NCBI GenBank assembly: GCA_016858145.1
Contig: JAEHOE010000018.1
Location: 1,178,001-1,242,000 of the forward strand
Direction: 5' to 3'
From: Edaphochlamys debaryana
Lineage: Eukaryota; Chlorophyta; Chlorophyceae; Chlamydomonadales
DNA: 64,000 bases
A program made the position numbers and the translations under genes. Below are positions 46,701 through 58,932 of the stretch, piece by piece. Below the pieces are notes generated by a model that was not told where the DNA came from, did not search any database, and saw nothing but the letters and a program-made list of their open reading frames with translations. Positions within the stretch are counted from its first letter, which is position 1. The number at the start of each line of letters is the position of its first letter.

Positions 46701-49700
46701 GCGTGAGGCTATAGTAAACTGCCGTACTTACAACCCCTCAGTACGTACCTGCTCGTACTCGGCCACGTGCAGGTCGAGTTCTCGCAGCAGTTGGTCCACC
46801 TGGCGAGACAGCATCGAAATGTCAGCACCGGGCAGGATCAGCGGCTAATTAGGGCAGCCCTGCGAGATGTGCATGGCGATCATTGCATTGGGACCCAGCC
46901 GCGCACCTGCCGGTGATTGACCACGGGCACCGCGCGGTCAAAGTCCTCCGGAAACAGGCGGCCAAAGGTTGCGGACACGACGCAGAAGCGCTTGCTGTAC
47001 GGCAGCGCCGCCACGGCGCCGCACTCCACGGCCTCCCGTACAAAGGCCCAGCGCTCTGCGGCCGTGGGTCGGGCGGCCGTGCTGCCATCCCCATCGTCGC
47101 ACGGGTCCGCCCTTCCGCTGCCGCCGCCCTCGGCAGCCGTTCTCGCGCCAGAGCCGCTGCCGCCGCCGCTGAACCCACCGCCACCGCTGGCTGGGAGTTC
47201 ATCGTAAGGCGCCGGGCTGGCTACGAGGCGCCGTGAGCCCTCCAGCGATGGCACGTGTGCGAGGCAGGTCGCACCGCTGACCTTGTCGGGTGCCGCCGGA
47301 GCCACTAAGGCCTTGCCACTGGTCCTACCAGCACCCGCATCCGCGCTCTTGGGGGCCGCCAGGGCGCCGTCGTCCACTGCGGCCAGCGCCGCGGCCACCT
47401 CGCCAGGTGTAATCTCGCTCACGCACCGCATGTGGCCGCCGAACTTGCGCACGGGCGCCGCTCTAGCTGCAGGCGGCACAGCCCCTGCAGCGGGCGCAGT
47501 GGCCGCGGGCAGCACATGCAGCGGGCCGCTTCCGCCAGGCACGCCGTTTGCTGCCGCGGCGGCGGCCGCCCGCTGCCCTGCTGCCGCCAGCGCCGCAAGC
47601 AGGAGGGCGCGCTGCACGCGCGGCGACTGCTCGAGTGAGGCAGCCATTCCGTTCGCTCCCGGGGTTCGGCAGACCGGGGAGCCATGCGGAAACAGCTTGG
47701 GCAGCCGCAGGGCGCTGCCGGGAGCCGCGCCCGCGGCGGCTGCACCAAAGTCCATGCCAGCAGTGACGGCGGCGGCAGCGGACCGAGTGCGGCGGTGCCG
47801 GCCTCCGCCGGTGCCACCGCTGGGCCCAGCGGCTGCCCCCGTGGAACCCACCGCCAGCCCTTGGGCCGTCGACAGATCTAGAAAGACAGAGGAAGGGGCC
47901 CTGGACGTGCCAGCTAGTGACGGCCGCGCCAGGCCCACCCCAAGCCCAGCCGGGCCCGGCGATGGCAGCGAGCGCCGGCGGTTGCCGGTTGCCATGAGCG
48001 CCACAGCCGCCGTAGCTACGTCGGACACGGCAAGGGCGCTGACGGCGGTGAGGGAGGACGCGTCCAGGGCCTTGCCCTGGGCCGCCGCCGAGCCGGAGCC
48101 CCAGAGCAGGCAGCCCGGCAAGCGGCCCATGTAGTGTGTGATCCGCGTCAGCGACTGGGAGAAGGACCCTGCGCCGCGGTCCCGCTCGGGCGTCGCCTGT
48201 TCGCCTGCTGCTCCGGAGCTGCCCTTCCTCGGCTCCACGCCAGGAGAGCTAGCCGCCGAGGACTGGGCGTTAGCCTGCCGCCGGCGCCTTGGGTCCTTTG
48301 CAGTAGCCTCTCCCTCACCATCACTGTACGGCCCGTACAGAGGCTGCCGTACGCCGGTGACGAGTACGGCGTAGTGCTGGGCCATGACGCTGGCGAGCCG
48401 TCCGTCCTGGCGCCACACGGCATTGATGGTCTTGCGGTGGCCCACGCTTGGCCTGTGTAGATCCAGATCCAGACCCACATCCAGGCCCGCGCCGAAACCC
48501 AGATCCAGATTGTTGGGATCCACCTCCATGCCCATGCCCAGATCCGCCAGGTAAGGATCCGCATAGTAACCACTGTCTTCGTGCGCTGGGCCGCCCGCGT
48601 CGCAGTCCGCGCCGTCGTCCTCAGCGCCGCCCCAGCTCAGCTGCCGGACTCCGCCGCCGACTGGTGCCTCCTCTCCGGCCGCAGTGATCTCCTCTCCTGA
48701 TCTCCTCTCCGCACTGCCGCCCGGAAGAGCTGACCCTGGGTATAGCAGGGGCGTCCCGGCGGCGGCGGAGGCGTGGGCGTTGGCAGCCGCGGCGGCGGCG
48801 CGCAGGAGCAGGCGGCGCTGGGAGTCCCGCTCTGCCACTGCGGCCGTCGGCGTGCTGCCGGCGCCTCCGCTGGTGCCGGCGCCGCCAGCAGTGGCGCGGC
48901 GGGAGGAGAAGGCGTTGTGGCTGGCGCCGCCGCCCGAGCCGGGCGCCGTGGGGGTCCCGGGGTTGCGGCGCAAGAGCTCGTTGGCTGCCGCTGCGGCGGC
49001 CACGACTGCGGGGGTGGGGCGCAGCGCCGGCAGCGGCTGCCGCGCCCACCAGCGGGGGATGCCCATGGACTGGGAGCCTGTGAAGGGAGAAACACATAGG
49101 GAGGTTGGTTACATGACACGTAATCGACACCGACCATTAGCGCTCGGCATCGTGGGGCAGGACCTGCCTGCCGTCTGCTGTTGTAGCCAAGGGCAGCGTC
49201 TCAGGACTACAGGCCCGGAACATCACGACCGGGGGCCCGAGGGCACTGTTACTCCGCCATGCCCTCAGCCGTGATGTTTGAATCCTGGAGTCCTGCGGAC
49301 TCTGCGGCGCAGATCCCGCTCGAATGCCACAAGAATTCAGTGTTGCCTTTGTTTCCTTGCAGAGGAAAAGCGCACATGATTGCACGCAACCCCCTGCATG
49401 TTGTCCCTCACGCCCCGACCCGCTCACCTAGAGAGCCGAGGCTGCCACCCTCCGCCTCGCTGTCCAGCCCGCTCAGAGGCCCGCTGTCACTCTCCGGCTG
49501 TGCCTCCTCAGCCACCGCCTGCTGTACGTCGGCCCCGGCCCCCTCCCGCCGCGGGGCCGACCGATCCTGGCTTGCGCGCCGGGCGCTGCCTGGCGTGGCT
49601 CGGTCCAGCGCCCGGCGCGCCACCACAGCCCGGGCCGCCCCCACCGAAACGGGCCTCGGCGACACCGGACCTCCCACCTCGCCCGCAGCGACTGGGGAGC

Positions 49701-52700
49701 TGGGCAGCAGGGCAGCGGCGGCAGCAGCGGCAGGCGTTAGACCAGACCTGGGCTGGGGCGCCGCGGTCCTGTCGCTGCCACCCCTGGGGCTTTGGGTGGG
49801 GGTTGCGTCCTCTGAAGCGGCTCCACCTGCACCCTGAGTATCGACTGCCGTCTCGACAGGTGGAGTTGCACCGGGCTGCGAGGACCGGGGCGCGGTGGGT
49901 GGCAGCAGGGAGCGGCCGCCGCTGCCAGGAGATGCCCGGCCCCAGCGGCCCAGCAGCCTCCTCCAGCCCGTCCCGCCGGCCTTGTGTGAATCAGCTCCGG
50001 GGCTCGCCTCCTCCCCAGCGCCGCCGTCACTGCCCCTCGAGTAATGGCCACTTTCATTAGAGATTCGTTGATGAGAACCTCTTGACCCCGTGGAGTGGCG
50101 CTGGTTGCTGTCCCGGGTCCGGCTGGCCGCGCCGCCGCTGACGTGGCCGCTGGTCCGGTCGCTGCCGCCGCGGGCCCTGCGGCCCTTGCTGTTGCGCCCG
50201 CCGCCGCAGGTCGCCGAGGCTGTGACAGAGTCGCCGTCGGATGCAAGCTCTATGGTAATGCTGGGAACCTCCCTCACCAGGCCTCCACCGCTTGCGGGCG
50301 ACCGTGCTGCGCCGCCCTGCGGGCGCTGCGGCTGCTGGGTCTGTGGCGCTGGTGGGGGCTGGGGGAGCTGCGGGTGCGGGATCTGCAGCGGCGGGGGCAG
50401 TGGCGAGCGAGCGGTGCTCTCCTGGCTCGAGCGGTCCTCCCCCGTGGTGCCATCTCCGCCGCCTTCTCCGCTGCCGCCGCTGTCCCTGTCGCCGTCCGGT
50501 CCCAGGAGGGCCTGTCGGAGGCCGCCAGAGTCTGGGCCGGCCGCGCTGCGGAGCGGGCTGCTGCCGATGCCACGCAGCGGGCTGCCGCCGCCGCGGAGGG
50601 GGCTGCCCGGCCGGCCGCCGCCCAGCCCTAGGAACCGCCTCGACAGCGGACCCAGCAGCCCTCCGGGCACAGCCTTGGTCGGCGACCGCCGCTCCTCCAC
50701 GCCCGCAGCTGCGCTGTGGAGAATCGTGGCTGCAGCTGCTCCACCTCCGGAGCTTGAGGCGGCGTGCTTGGGGGTGCCGAAGTCGCCGGCAGAGGCAGGT
50801 CGTGGAGGACGTTGGGCTGGGGGTTGCACGGCCTCATAGGCCCAGCGAGCGCTGGAGCGGTGGTGCGGCGGGGGCGACGGGGTTGAGGCCTGGGTTAGGG
50901 CCTGGTAGCCTGGCGCGCCCTTGGAGGCCTTGGTCGGCCGAGGGTGCGGAGCTTGCGGGGCCTTGACGGGCTGTGCACCCTGGGCACCGGGCAGGAATGG
51001 CACCGCTGGCAGCGCAGGCGGCGGGAGTGGAGGCTGCGCAGGGGGCGGGCTGCAGGCCAACAACACGGCCTCGGCCGCAGCGGCCCCAGTGGGCGTCGCA
51101 AAGGCGCTGTAGTAGCACGGCGGCGGCGCCCTGTCTGCACCGTGGGCGGAGGGTGTGCAGGACCCGCCCGTTCCGCTGTCGTCCTCCCGCACAGGCGAGG
51201 GCCGCAGCAGCGGCCGCCGGACCTCCGCCTGGGCACTGCGCAGCCGCTGCGGTTGCGGCTGCGGCACGTTGGCCGGCGGCGGCGGAGGCTCGTACTGCGA
51301 CCGGAAATCGCCGTCCAGGGCTTCCGCCACCGACCCAGATGGGCGGAGGGTGGCGGATCCGCGCGGCGTGAGGCCCTGGTCCCGCTGGTCCCGAGCCCGG
51401 GCATGGTCGGGCTGGCTGGCGTCGCGGGGGCCGGCGCCTCGAGGCGTGGCCAGCGGAGGGCGCGGCGCCCTGGGAGTCACGCGGGTGCCGCCGGTAGTGG
51501 TGCTCGTGGTGGGAGCCGGCCGTGGCTCGCGGACCCTGTGAGAGGATCCGGGCAGAGGGCAGGTGCGTCAAGTAAAGTCGGCTTCTGATGAGCGCAGGCA
51601 CTGCCAACGCGCCTTGACAGTACCGCCAACAAGCGTATTGGCATCCCAGCAAGCTGCATCGATACAGCACGCTGGGTGAGCATGGGCGCTCGGCTCCCTA
51701 GACATACAACCCATTCACTCACCGCGCAGATCCTTGTGTGGTCAGATAGGCGGGCGGCGGCAGCGAGCGGGCGGCCTCCAGCGTCGACGGCACCGCCACC
51801 AGTCCGACCTGCGGCTGCCCGCCCGGGCCTGGCGCCGCCACGACCGCCAGTGTCCCCGACCCGCCCGGCGACAGCAGCAGACCGCCGCCTCTCCGGCTGC
51901 AGATGCTCCTCATGCTGCCCGCCCCCAGCAGCCGTGGGCTGACCAGCAGCGCGATACCTGAAGCACCGGCCCCTGCTAGCATCGGGGCCGCGCGTGGGTT
52001 GACAATTACGGAGAGCGGATTGACGGCGCCGCCAGCAGGCGCCGCAGCGGTGGTGCCCCCCAAAGACGCCGCTGGGCCCGCCGCCAGAGACAGCGGCAGG
52101 CTGGCAGCCGGGGCCAGCGAAGCGCCGGACGAGCCCGTTCTCACGGCACTGGCCCGGCGGTTGCGCAGCCTTTGCATCTCCACCACGGCTGGGGCCCTCC
52201 GCGGCTGCTGCCCGCGCTGCCGGTCTACATCTCGGGCGGGGCTGGCCTCCTTGCTGCTGGCTTTGCTGCCTCCGTCCCTGCTGCTCACGTCGTCCGAGTC
52301 GAGCACGTGGCCCGCGTGCGTGAAGGCACTCTGGCCCGTGACCCGCTCCCAACCGTGCGGCGGCAGCCGGCGGCCCTGCTGCTGCGCCTGCGATACGGTG
52401 GACCGCTGCTCTGAGAACAGCCGCGACGGGGCCTCCGTCAGCTGGGTGTCCTGAGAGAATGTCCACTCCTGCGGCTGCCCCTGCGGCTGCCCCTGGGCCA
52501 GATCGTGTGTGTGGGCAGCATGCAGCTGTTGCTGGTGTGCGGACGTCCGCAGCTGGGGTAGCTCCATGGGGAGCATGAGCCGTAGCAGCGGGGCGGCACC
52601 GGCCGCCAGCAGCTCCCCCACGTGCGCCACGGGGCCCGCCACGCCCAGCCCCAGCTTGCCGCGGCCGCCGTTGTCCCCCTGCCCGCCGCCGCCAGGCCGC

Positions 52701-54299
52701 CGGCGGCTTGCGGGGCCGTGGCGACGCGGCAGGCCTCCGCCCAGGGCCGCCGGCTGGGCGTACAGCTCCCGCCAAACGTTGAAGCCGTCGCCTGTGAGTG
52801 GGAGCAAGAGCACTTCTACCAAGGCGAAAGGACAGGATACGTGGTTGCCTCTAGAAGCGCAGGCAACTGAAGCTAGCCAGCGGCAGCGGGAGCACCGGCC
52901 CCCGCGCCCACCTTTGCGCAGGTAGTGGGTGCGGATGATGGCGAACTGGCGGTAGTGCCAGCGCAGAAGCCACGTGGCCCACAGGCACCAGGCCACCACG
53001 AAGAAAAAGTGCAACCTGCATGGGCAGTTAGATGCAGGAAGGAGTTCGGATCGGTACTGGAGAGCATGAATACCGTGAGGAGGCGTAGGAGGCTGTATGA
53101 AGTGGGTCTTGCCCCAAAAGTCGAACATCTGCCCCGGCGCCCCAACGCACCACAGCCAGTGCGACCCATATGGCAGGTTGGCCATGCTGAGGCTCCAGAG
53201 CACTCCCCGCGTGCGCGCGGTACGGAAAGCCTCCCCCGCATCGGTCCCGTCTGGCAGCGTCCCGTTGGCCCCCGCTGTGTCGTTGCCACTGCGGGCGTCA
53301 CTGCCGTCGCCCGGGAAGGCGGGGGTGGCCGCCGCGTCGGCTTGCTGCGGGCCGGCCGCCAGGCGGTGCACGGGCAGCACTGCAAGGGGGAAGGGAGGGG
53401 CATGAAACCAACAGCAGGCCCTCGAGACTTCACGCTATCGATCTGGGCCCGACATGAAATCATGCCCAGATCACGCTGGACATGCCGAGTTGCTCTTCCG
53501 TAGCTGCGTAACTCTTCCCCAACCCCACCCTCCCCCTTGCCCCTCCCCCCGGGCCCTGCTCACGCACGGCCAGCCCCAGCACGCACGCCGGCCCGAACAG
53601 CTGCAGCCCCAGCGCGCAGGTCTTGGCCATGACCAGCGCATCCAGGCCCGCGGACTGCAGCAGCGTCAGGTCCGAGGCGGTGGCCGCCTGCACCGCCCAG
53701 TCCCTGGGGTGAGGGAGGAGGGGGGCGGGAGGGAGGGAGGGAGGCACGTGCAGCGCACGGGGAATGACGGCGGCGGTAAGTCTGCGCTCTGCTGGTGGCC
53801 GTTGGGGGCGCCAGGCATTGAAGCAACCCTATTTAGGAGGCAATGCGGCCGCTCACCAGTAGGCGCGTATGCCAGTTGTGGCGAGCGGAGGAGGCTTGGT
53901 GGTGACGGCAGGGCATGTCTGCGGAGGAGCACGGGGGCCGACGGCGGGGGGAGGCGGCGGGTCGAGGGGACGTCACGCAGAAAGCCGGTGTTGTGCCCTC
54001 AAGAGCGCTCCCTGGCCCAGACCCACCAGGCGGTATCTGAACAGGCTGCTGTGGCGCTGCAGGCAGCAGTAGGCGAGCACCAGCGCCGCACAGATGGCCA
54101 GGTCGGCCCACAGCCTGCAGCAGGCAGCAGCAGGAGCGCGGGAGGGGTCGCGCAAGGGGCGGAGGACAGGTGCATTCCAAGCTCCGCACTTCACCGCCAG
54201 GATCCTTGCCCCCGCAGCAGCTCACCCGGCCAAGACGTTGTCGTCAGAGAGCAGGTTGCTGTCGCCGCCGCCGAGAATGCTGCCGGCAGAAGCCGGCAT
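43759..54299 (-). CDS. OSCA/CSC1/TMEM63-type mechanosensitive cation channel with giant loop insertion
   Basis: Minus-strand gene of more than 15 exons starting at ATG 54299 (MPASAGSILGGG). The first exons are 54299-54226, 54114-54027, 53918-53857, 53703-53564, 53379-53151 and 53015-52912. Together they give TM0 (ADLAICAALVLAYCCLQR), the family segment AGLDALVMAKTCALGLQLFG with LPVHRL, then SLSMANLPYGSHWLW and TM2 (FFFVVAWCLWATWLLRW). After TM2 come three very long exons (about 52793-51722, 51541-49430 and 49083-46911). They are mostly disordered but contain MAQHYAVLVTGVRQPLYGPY and FDRAVPVVNHRQVDQLLREL, the OSCA cytosolic-loop signatures. The pore domain follows: PDEVNWPALWLS, RSALVLPLALLLLLAVPVGL, FLYDVFNAFLGGVVGSAL, SSNFFLSYLAFRALVAAPLR and RYGYEVGMILLVFVVSSAFL. 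The 3' end is uncertain. A last exon about 43930-43759 ending GGGRNNKRGG is my choice; a stop at 44018 is the alternative. Confidence 0.82.
45191..45232. repeat. Intronic GATGTGGGT motif, copies 6 and 7
   Basis: TGATGTGGGTTGGCC and CTATGTGGGTCGGCTC occur in one intron (45282-45134) of the OSCA-like gene. Confidence 0.5.
45420..45435. repeat. Intronic CATGTGGGTC motif, copy 8
   Basis: GCATGTGGGTCAGATC lies in the intron 45501-45401 of the OSCA-like gene. Confidence 0.45.
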
Positions 54300-55029
54300 T
54301 CTTGAGAAGCTCCTCGTCCGCCGCTGCTCCTGGAGGCCGTTTCTGCTGCTGCCCGACTCAAACCACTACGTGCAGATAAGCAAAGGTACTGGGCTGCCGG
54401 GTGTCAACAGACGAGACCCAACGCGCTGTCTGCCCGCGGCGCTGCCTGCGCGGGCCGCGGTCAACGCAGCTGGTGCAAGGCCTCATGCGACAAGCAAATG
54501 GCGAGGATCCGTGAGAAGCAAGCGATAACGCACAGCTCTGTTTCACAAGCGGGTCGCGCCGGCTTCGCGAAATCTCAAGCGCCGGCGCCGAGTCCGACAT
54601 GCAGCGCACGCCCGCGCAAACCGCCGCACCGCTGCCCCTCATGCTCTCCCCGGGCCAACACAAGTAGCGTTTGCGTACAGCGCGACGATGCAGGGCTCAA
54701 AATGGCCTGGGCGGCGGTCGAGCGCGGTCGAGCCACCTTCGGACCGCCCTCGGCCCAAGCGCACCCCCCGCAGCTTCGACGTATCCTCCGCCCTCGGTCA
54801 GCCCCCTCAGGCAGCTCCCAAGCACTCCAACCTATCCGAATCCCGATCAATCAACACGCGCCCGTTGGGACGCCCCCCGTTTTACCCCCCGAATGCGCAA
54901 AGCGCCTATCCGCCTCCCTGCCCCTTGCTCCCGGCCGCTCCGGCCCTCACCCTCTTGCCAGCTTCGTCCACCCTGATCCCCGCCCCCACAAGCCCCCGCC
55001 TTCCCCCAGCTCCGGCCTCCAGCTCCAGC
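54300..55029. other. Intergenic: OSCA-like promoter and upstream gene's 3' UTR
   Basis: 730 bp between the start of the OSCA-like gene and the stop of the next minus-strand gene. C-rich in its right half. No gene recognised. Confidence 0.45.
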
Positions 55030-58000
55030 TCACTTCTTGGAAGAGCGCGGCACGATCGCTCCGCCCGCCTCGATGGCGGCGTGCGCCAGGTCCTTGGGCG
55101 CCCGGTGCAGCAGACCGCCCGTCACCGCCGCGCCGGCCTGCAGGATGCGCGCCCGCTCCTCGGGCGTGAGGCGCCGCTTCAGCTCAGCCTCCTTGAGCGC
55201 AATGGCCGTGGCGCCAATGTCCGACATGTACTGCGCGGACGAGGGCAGGGGGGTGGTGAGGCCGTGGTTAGCGCAGACGGCGGGGGAAGGAAGAAGACAG
55301 GCGGAGGAGGCGTGCGGAGGAGGGGTGCAGACGCGCGGTCTGGGCCCGACCCACATCGCCATCTGCCTCAGCCTGCCACCCCACACACCCAGCCCTCCCT
55401 TCTCTCCACGCCCCATACCCCACTGCGCCGCCCAACCTCTCCACCTCTCCATCCCACTGCCATTACATGTGTAGCATCGACATCCCCGGGCCCCACCCAC
55501 CACGCCCTGCGGCAGGTCGCCCTCGTAGGTGCGGTTGCGCCCGACCCAGTTCTCCACCGGGTCCGTCCAGCCGCGCGACTCGATGAACATGGGGTTGTGC
55601 AGCGCCGCCTCCATCTGGTCGAACCAACGCAGGCCGCCGAAGGACGAGAGGTAGAAGTTCTTCATGCGCTGCTTGTCCCACTCCTCCACCTCCAGCCGCC
55701 GGATCTGCGCCGCCGTCATGAGGCGCTTCTCCTGGTTGATCTCGTCTGAGAGGTGGGGAGCAAGGGAAGGGGTAACGGAGGACGTCGAGTGCCGATGTTG
55801 GGGGCCCGACCCACATGGCCTGATCGCCTGGATCGAGATGCCGCGCCATGTTTGCAGCGCCGGGGCTGCCCGAATCCAATGCGGTGCACACGCACCACAG
55901 CAGCTTACCGGTGCCCCGATGGCGCTCTTACTCCGAGCCCGGGGCGTCCGACCCACATCGCCCGAGGTCCTTCCCCTCCCCGCCCTTCCGTGCCCTCGAA
56001 CACCACGGCTCACCCGTGACCAGCCCCTCGTTCACGTCCTGCACCGCCTTGTCCATGTCCGCCTGCAGCTGCTCCTTCCAGTCAGACCCCAGCACCTCCT
56101 TGTAGTACAGCTCCTGCGGGGACGCAGGGGCAAACGTTTGGGGATAGAGCTTCGGGCCAGGCCAGCGGTTTCAGAAAGCCCTGGTACCCTCCTCAAGCAC
56201 TCAATCCAGAGCATGCCAGAGCACTGGGGGGTCCCTCTTCCGCGGCAACTGCGGCTGCCGCCCAGGTCCAAAGCCCTCGGACGCGGACGCCCGCCCCCAC
56301 CTTCGCGGCCGCGGGCGAGAGTCGCGACATGCGCATCTCCAGGCCGCGGCTGCGGTCGATCGTGCGCAGGACGCGGTGCAGGACCAGGCCTGGAGGGGAG
56401 GCGGGAGAGACAGGCAGGGTGGGAGGCGAGGGGTCGGTGGAGGATCTGGGATGCCGAAGTGGGGTAGCTCACAGCAAGGGCATATGCGGCGTCGCCGACG
56501 CATGGTGGGATCCGGACAAGGCCAAGGGCCGCCGTGCATGTGGACAGGGCTGCGTGAGCCATGTGCAGAGGCTTGGGGTACGGCTGCTCAGTCATATGCT
56601 TGTCTTCGTTGTCTCGTCAGCGGATGTTCTGAACGAGGAATAAGTGTTTTCATCACTGCAGCGCGGCCCTGTTGCATGCTTGTGCACTTGCACCCCAACA
56701 CCCCGCCGCAACCAGAGCCTTCCACCTTGCACCCTCCTCCGGCCGTCCACAAGCCCGAATCCCGCTCCCTGTGCCCCCCGTCCCAGAGCCCGCACCCACC
56801 GACGAGCACGGGCCGCGCGGCCTTGAGGCCCACACGCAGCGCCAGCTTGGACCCGTCCACAATCACGTCCTCCAGGCGCCACCACAGCCGCTGCGCCCGC
56901 TTGAGGCGCTTGCCCAGCTGCCGCACCGCCCCCCGCGGAGCGCCCAGCAGCCCCCGGATCGCGCCCACGCTGCGGGACAGCAGGCTGGGAGCGGGCGGGG
57001 AGATGCCTGCGGGTGGGGTTGGGCAGACAGGGGCGGAGGTGGGTGAAGGGGGGCGGTGGGTTCGTGCGGCCGCTACAGCATACGCCCGAGTGTAGGGACC
57101 CCGCGGGAGGCTGGCGCGCAGGTGCTGCGCTGGGGCAGTGCTGACCCAGATGGGATGCGGGGCCGCACGGCCGTGCGGCCCCGCGGTTGGCAAGGCGCTG
57201 GGAGTAGGCCTTCCCAGCATCTTCCTGCCGAGCACCCGTTCAGCTCCTGTGCTGCAAACGGCCCCGCCTTTGCGGTAGCAGCCCCTGGCCCCCAGCCCGC
57301 TGGCCAACGTGGGTGCAGGCCTCCGGCAGCTGGCCGCACCCTGAGGTCGCACTGGACTCAGGCGTGCAGCAGACCCATGAGGAGTGCCCGCACATGCTGT
57401 GGCCTGCATCCCAGCTGATGGGCAGCCGATGGCTGGGGGCTGCGGACGGCGAGCGGCGGCGAGCCAGGGCTCGGAGGGCAGCCCCGCCGGCCCTCAGCCG
57501 GAAGCCAGCCATGTGCCGCCGCCGAATGCGCCCCTCCCGGCTCCAAACCGGTGGCCTGCGCTCAGCGCACCAGATGCAGACGCGGCCAAAGCCACCAGTC
57601 ATTGTGGCACTTGGTCCCGCCAGTGGCTGTCCAAGGCAGCGATGCGGCGCATCGCCGCTGGCCCCCGCCGTCGCCAGTGCCGCCGCTGGGGTCCGTCACC
57701 AGACCCGCTCGCCCACCCAGCTGCTGCTGCTCTGCTGTAGTGCTACCGTCCTAAGAGCGCCAACGCTGAGTCAAAGCCACGCACCCGCCACTTTGATGAT
57801 GTGGGCCACCAGCGCCTGCACGACGTCAAAGGGGTCCATGGGCGTCTCCGCGACCTCCACCTCCGCCGACGCGGCGTCCAGGGCTGGCCCCAGGTCCGCC
57901 TCCACGCTGCCGTACCACTCGTTGTATCGCCGCTCCAGACGCGCCCGCTTCAGAATGGTCGCCACGTCCTTCGCGAGCGCCTCGTCGCTGAAATGCAGCT

Positions 58001-58677
58001 CCGTCGCCCCCAGCTCCTCGTCCGTTACGGCCACCTCCGCGACGGAGGCCAGCTCCTCTGGTAGCGAAGCAGAGCCCAGCTGCGTCGGGGGAAGCGAGTC
58101 GCGAGGTCGGGGATGGGTGCACGCGACGAGCTGCCACGACCGGTCGATCCAACACGTCATTGATGCAAGAATACCATGCGAAACGTACCAGCAGGCCCGC
58201 AATGTCGAGCTGCCCCTGGACCTTGTCCAGGTCGACCTCGGCATCCGCGCTGCCGAAGTCAAAGGCGATCGCCAGGGAAGTGCCCTCCTCCTGCGCAATT
58301 GAGGGCGTTCTCATGCCGGGAGGCTCGGGGGAGGCGGCCCGTGCTGCCCGCAGGTGCAATTCCCACCTCGGCGGCGTCCACCACCACCGCTTGGACGTGC
58401 CTAAACTGCGGCAGTGCCAGCGTAGCGTCGATGACGCTGTCCACTAGCCCAGCGAAAGATCGGAGCACCTCCGCCTGCTGCTCATCCTCGACGCCCTGCG
58501 CGCAAGCGAGGGCCGAGCCATGCAATTAGCCCGGCCGCGCCGACAGAGCCCCCGAGTGGCTTCCAGTCATTAACCCTTGCTGTCATTGCCATATCCGTGC
58601 TTGATACGCACCGCGGCTAGCGCCTCCCCGGCATCGTTCCAGAGCACTATCCGCACTGGGGGTGGGTCCTCCGCCAT
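55030..58677 (-). CDS. Uncharacterised multi-exon protein
   Basis: The proposed start ATG is 58677 (MAEDPPPVRIVLWNDAGEAL). Exon 1 ends at 58612 (GCG|GTGCGT) and joins in phase to VEDEQQAEVLRSFAGLVDSV (from 58495). Later exons are about 58296-58195 (LAIAFDFGSADAEVDLDKVQ), about 58060-57785 (KDVATILKRARLERRYNEWY), about 56985-56797 (Arg/Lys-rich helix, QLGKRLKRAQRLWWRLEDVI) and about 56392-56300. The last three are about 56113-56012 (YYKEVLGSDWKEQLQADMDK), about 55744-55495 (KNFYLSSFGGLRWFDQMEAA, SRGWTDPVENWVGRNRTYEG) and 55231-55030. The final exon ends AGGAIVPRSSKK. The protein is probably soluble, with charged helices and no membrane segment seen. I do not recognise the family. The strongly non-repetitive aromatic-rich segment in the 55744 exon suggests a conserved domain. 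It is divergent from the kinase gene, 255 bp away. Confidence 0.66.
55343..55359. repeat. Intronic GCCCGACCCACATCGCC motif, copy 9
   Basis: Near-identical to copy 1. It lies in the intron 55494-55232 of the uncharacterised gene. Confidence 0.55.
55802..55820. repeat. Intronic GCCCGACCCACATGGCC motif, copy 10
   Basis: Lies in the long intron between the exons ending near 56012 and starting near 55744. Confidence 0.55.
55945..55963. repeat. Intronic GTCCGACCCACATCGCCC motif, copy 11
   Basis: Same intron as copy 10, 143 bp away, same orientation. Confidence 0.55.
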
Positions 58678-58932
58678 CGCTACGAGCGCTATATCTTGCC
58701 TAACAACGTGGGGCGTGCGGGGTGTCGCCGGGTATGGCGGGGGTGCATCCGGCGGGGCTTCCGATGCAGCGCGGGCTGCGACTGCATCATGGGGGGCCCC
58801 CGGCAAACGCCCGCTGTGCGCGCCCCGCTCGCTTTACCACTCCACCACCACAGCGACACCAACATTCTTCACCTGGCTTGCCCCTAGTCGTAACACGCCT
58901 GTGCGCTTGGTGCAGCGAGCGCATCGCTCGCG
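58678..58932. promoter_or_regulatory. Divergent intergenic region (uncharacterised gene / ankyrin kinase)
   Basis: 255 bp between two divergent ATGs, so a shared promoter region is implied. No specific element recognised. Confidence 0.5.

Noticed and set aside
53156..53172. GCGACCCATATGGC as another copy of the intronic motif
   Set aside because: It lies in a coding exon of the OSCA-like gene (the NLPYGSH codons) and has CATATG in place of CACAT, so the match is chance.
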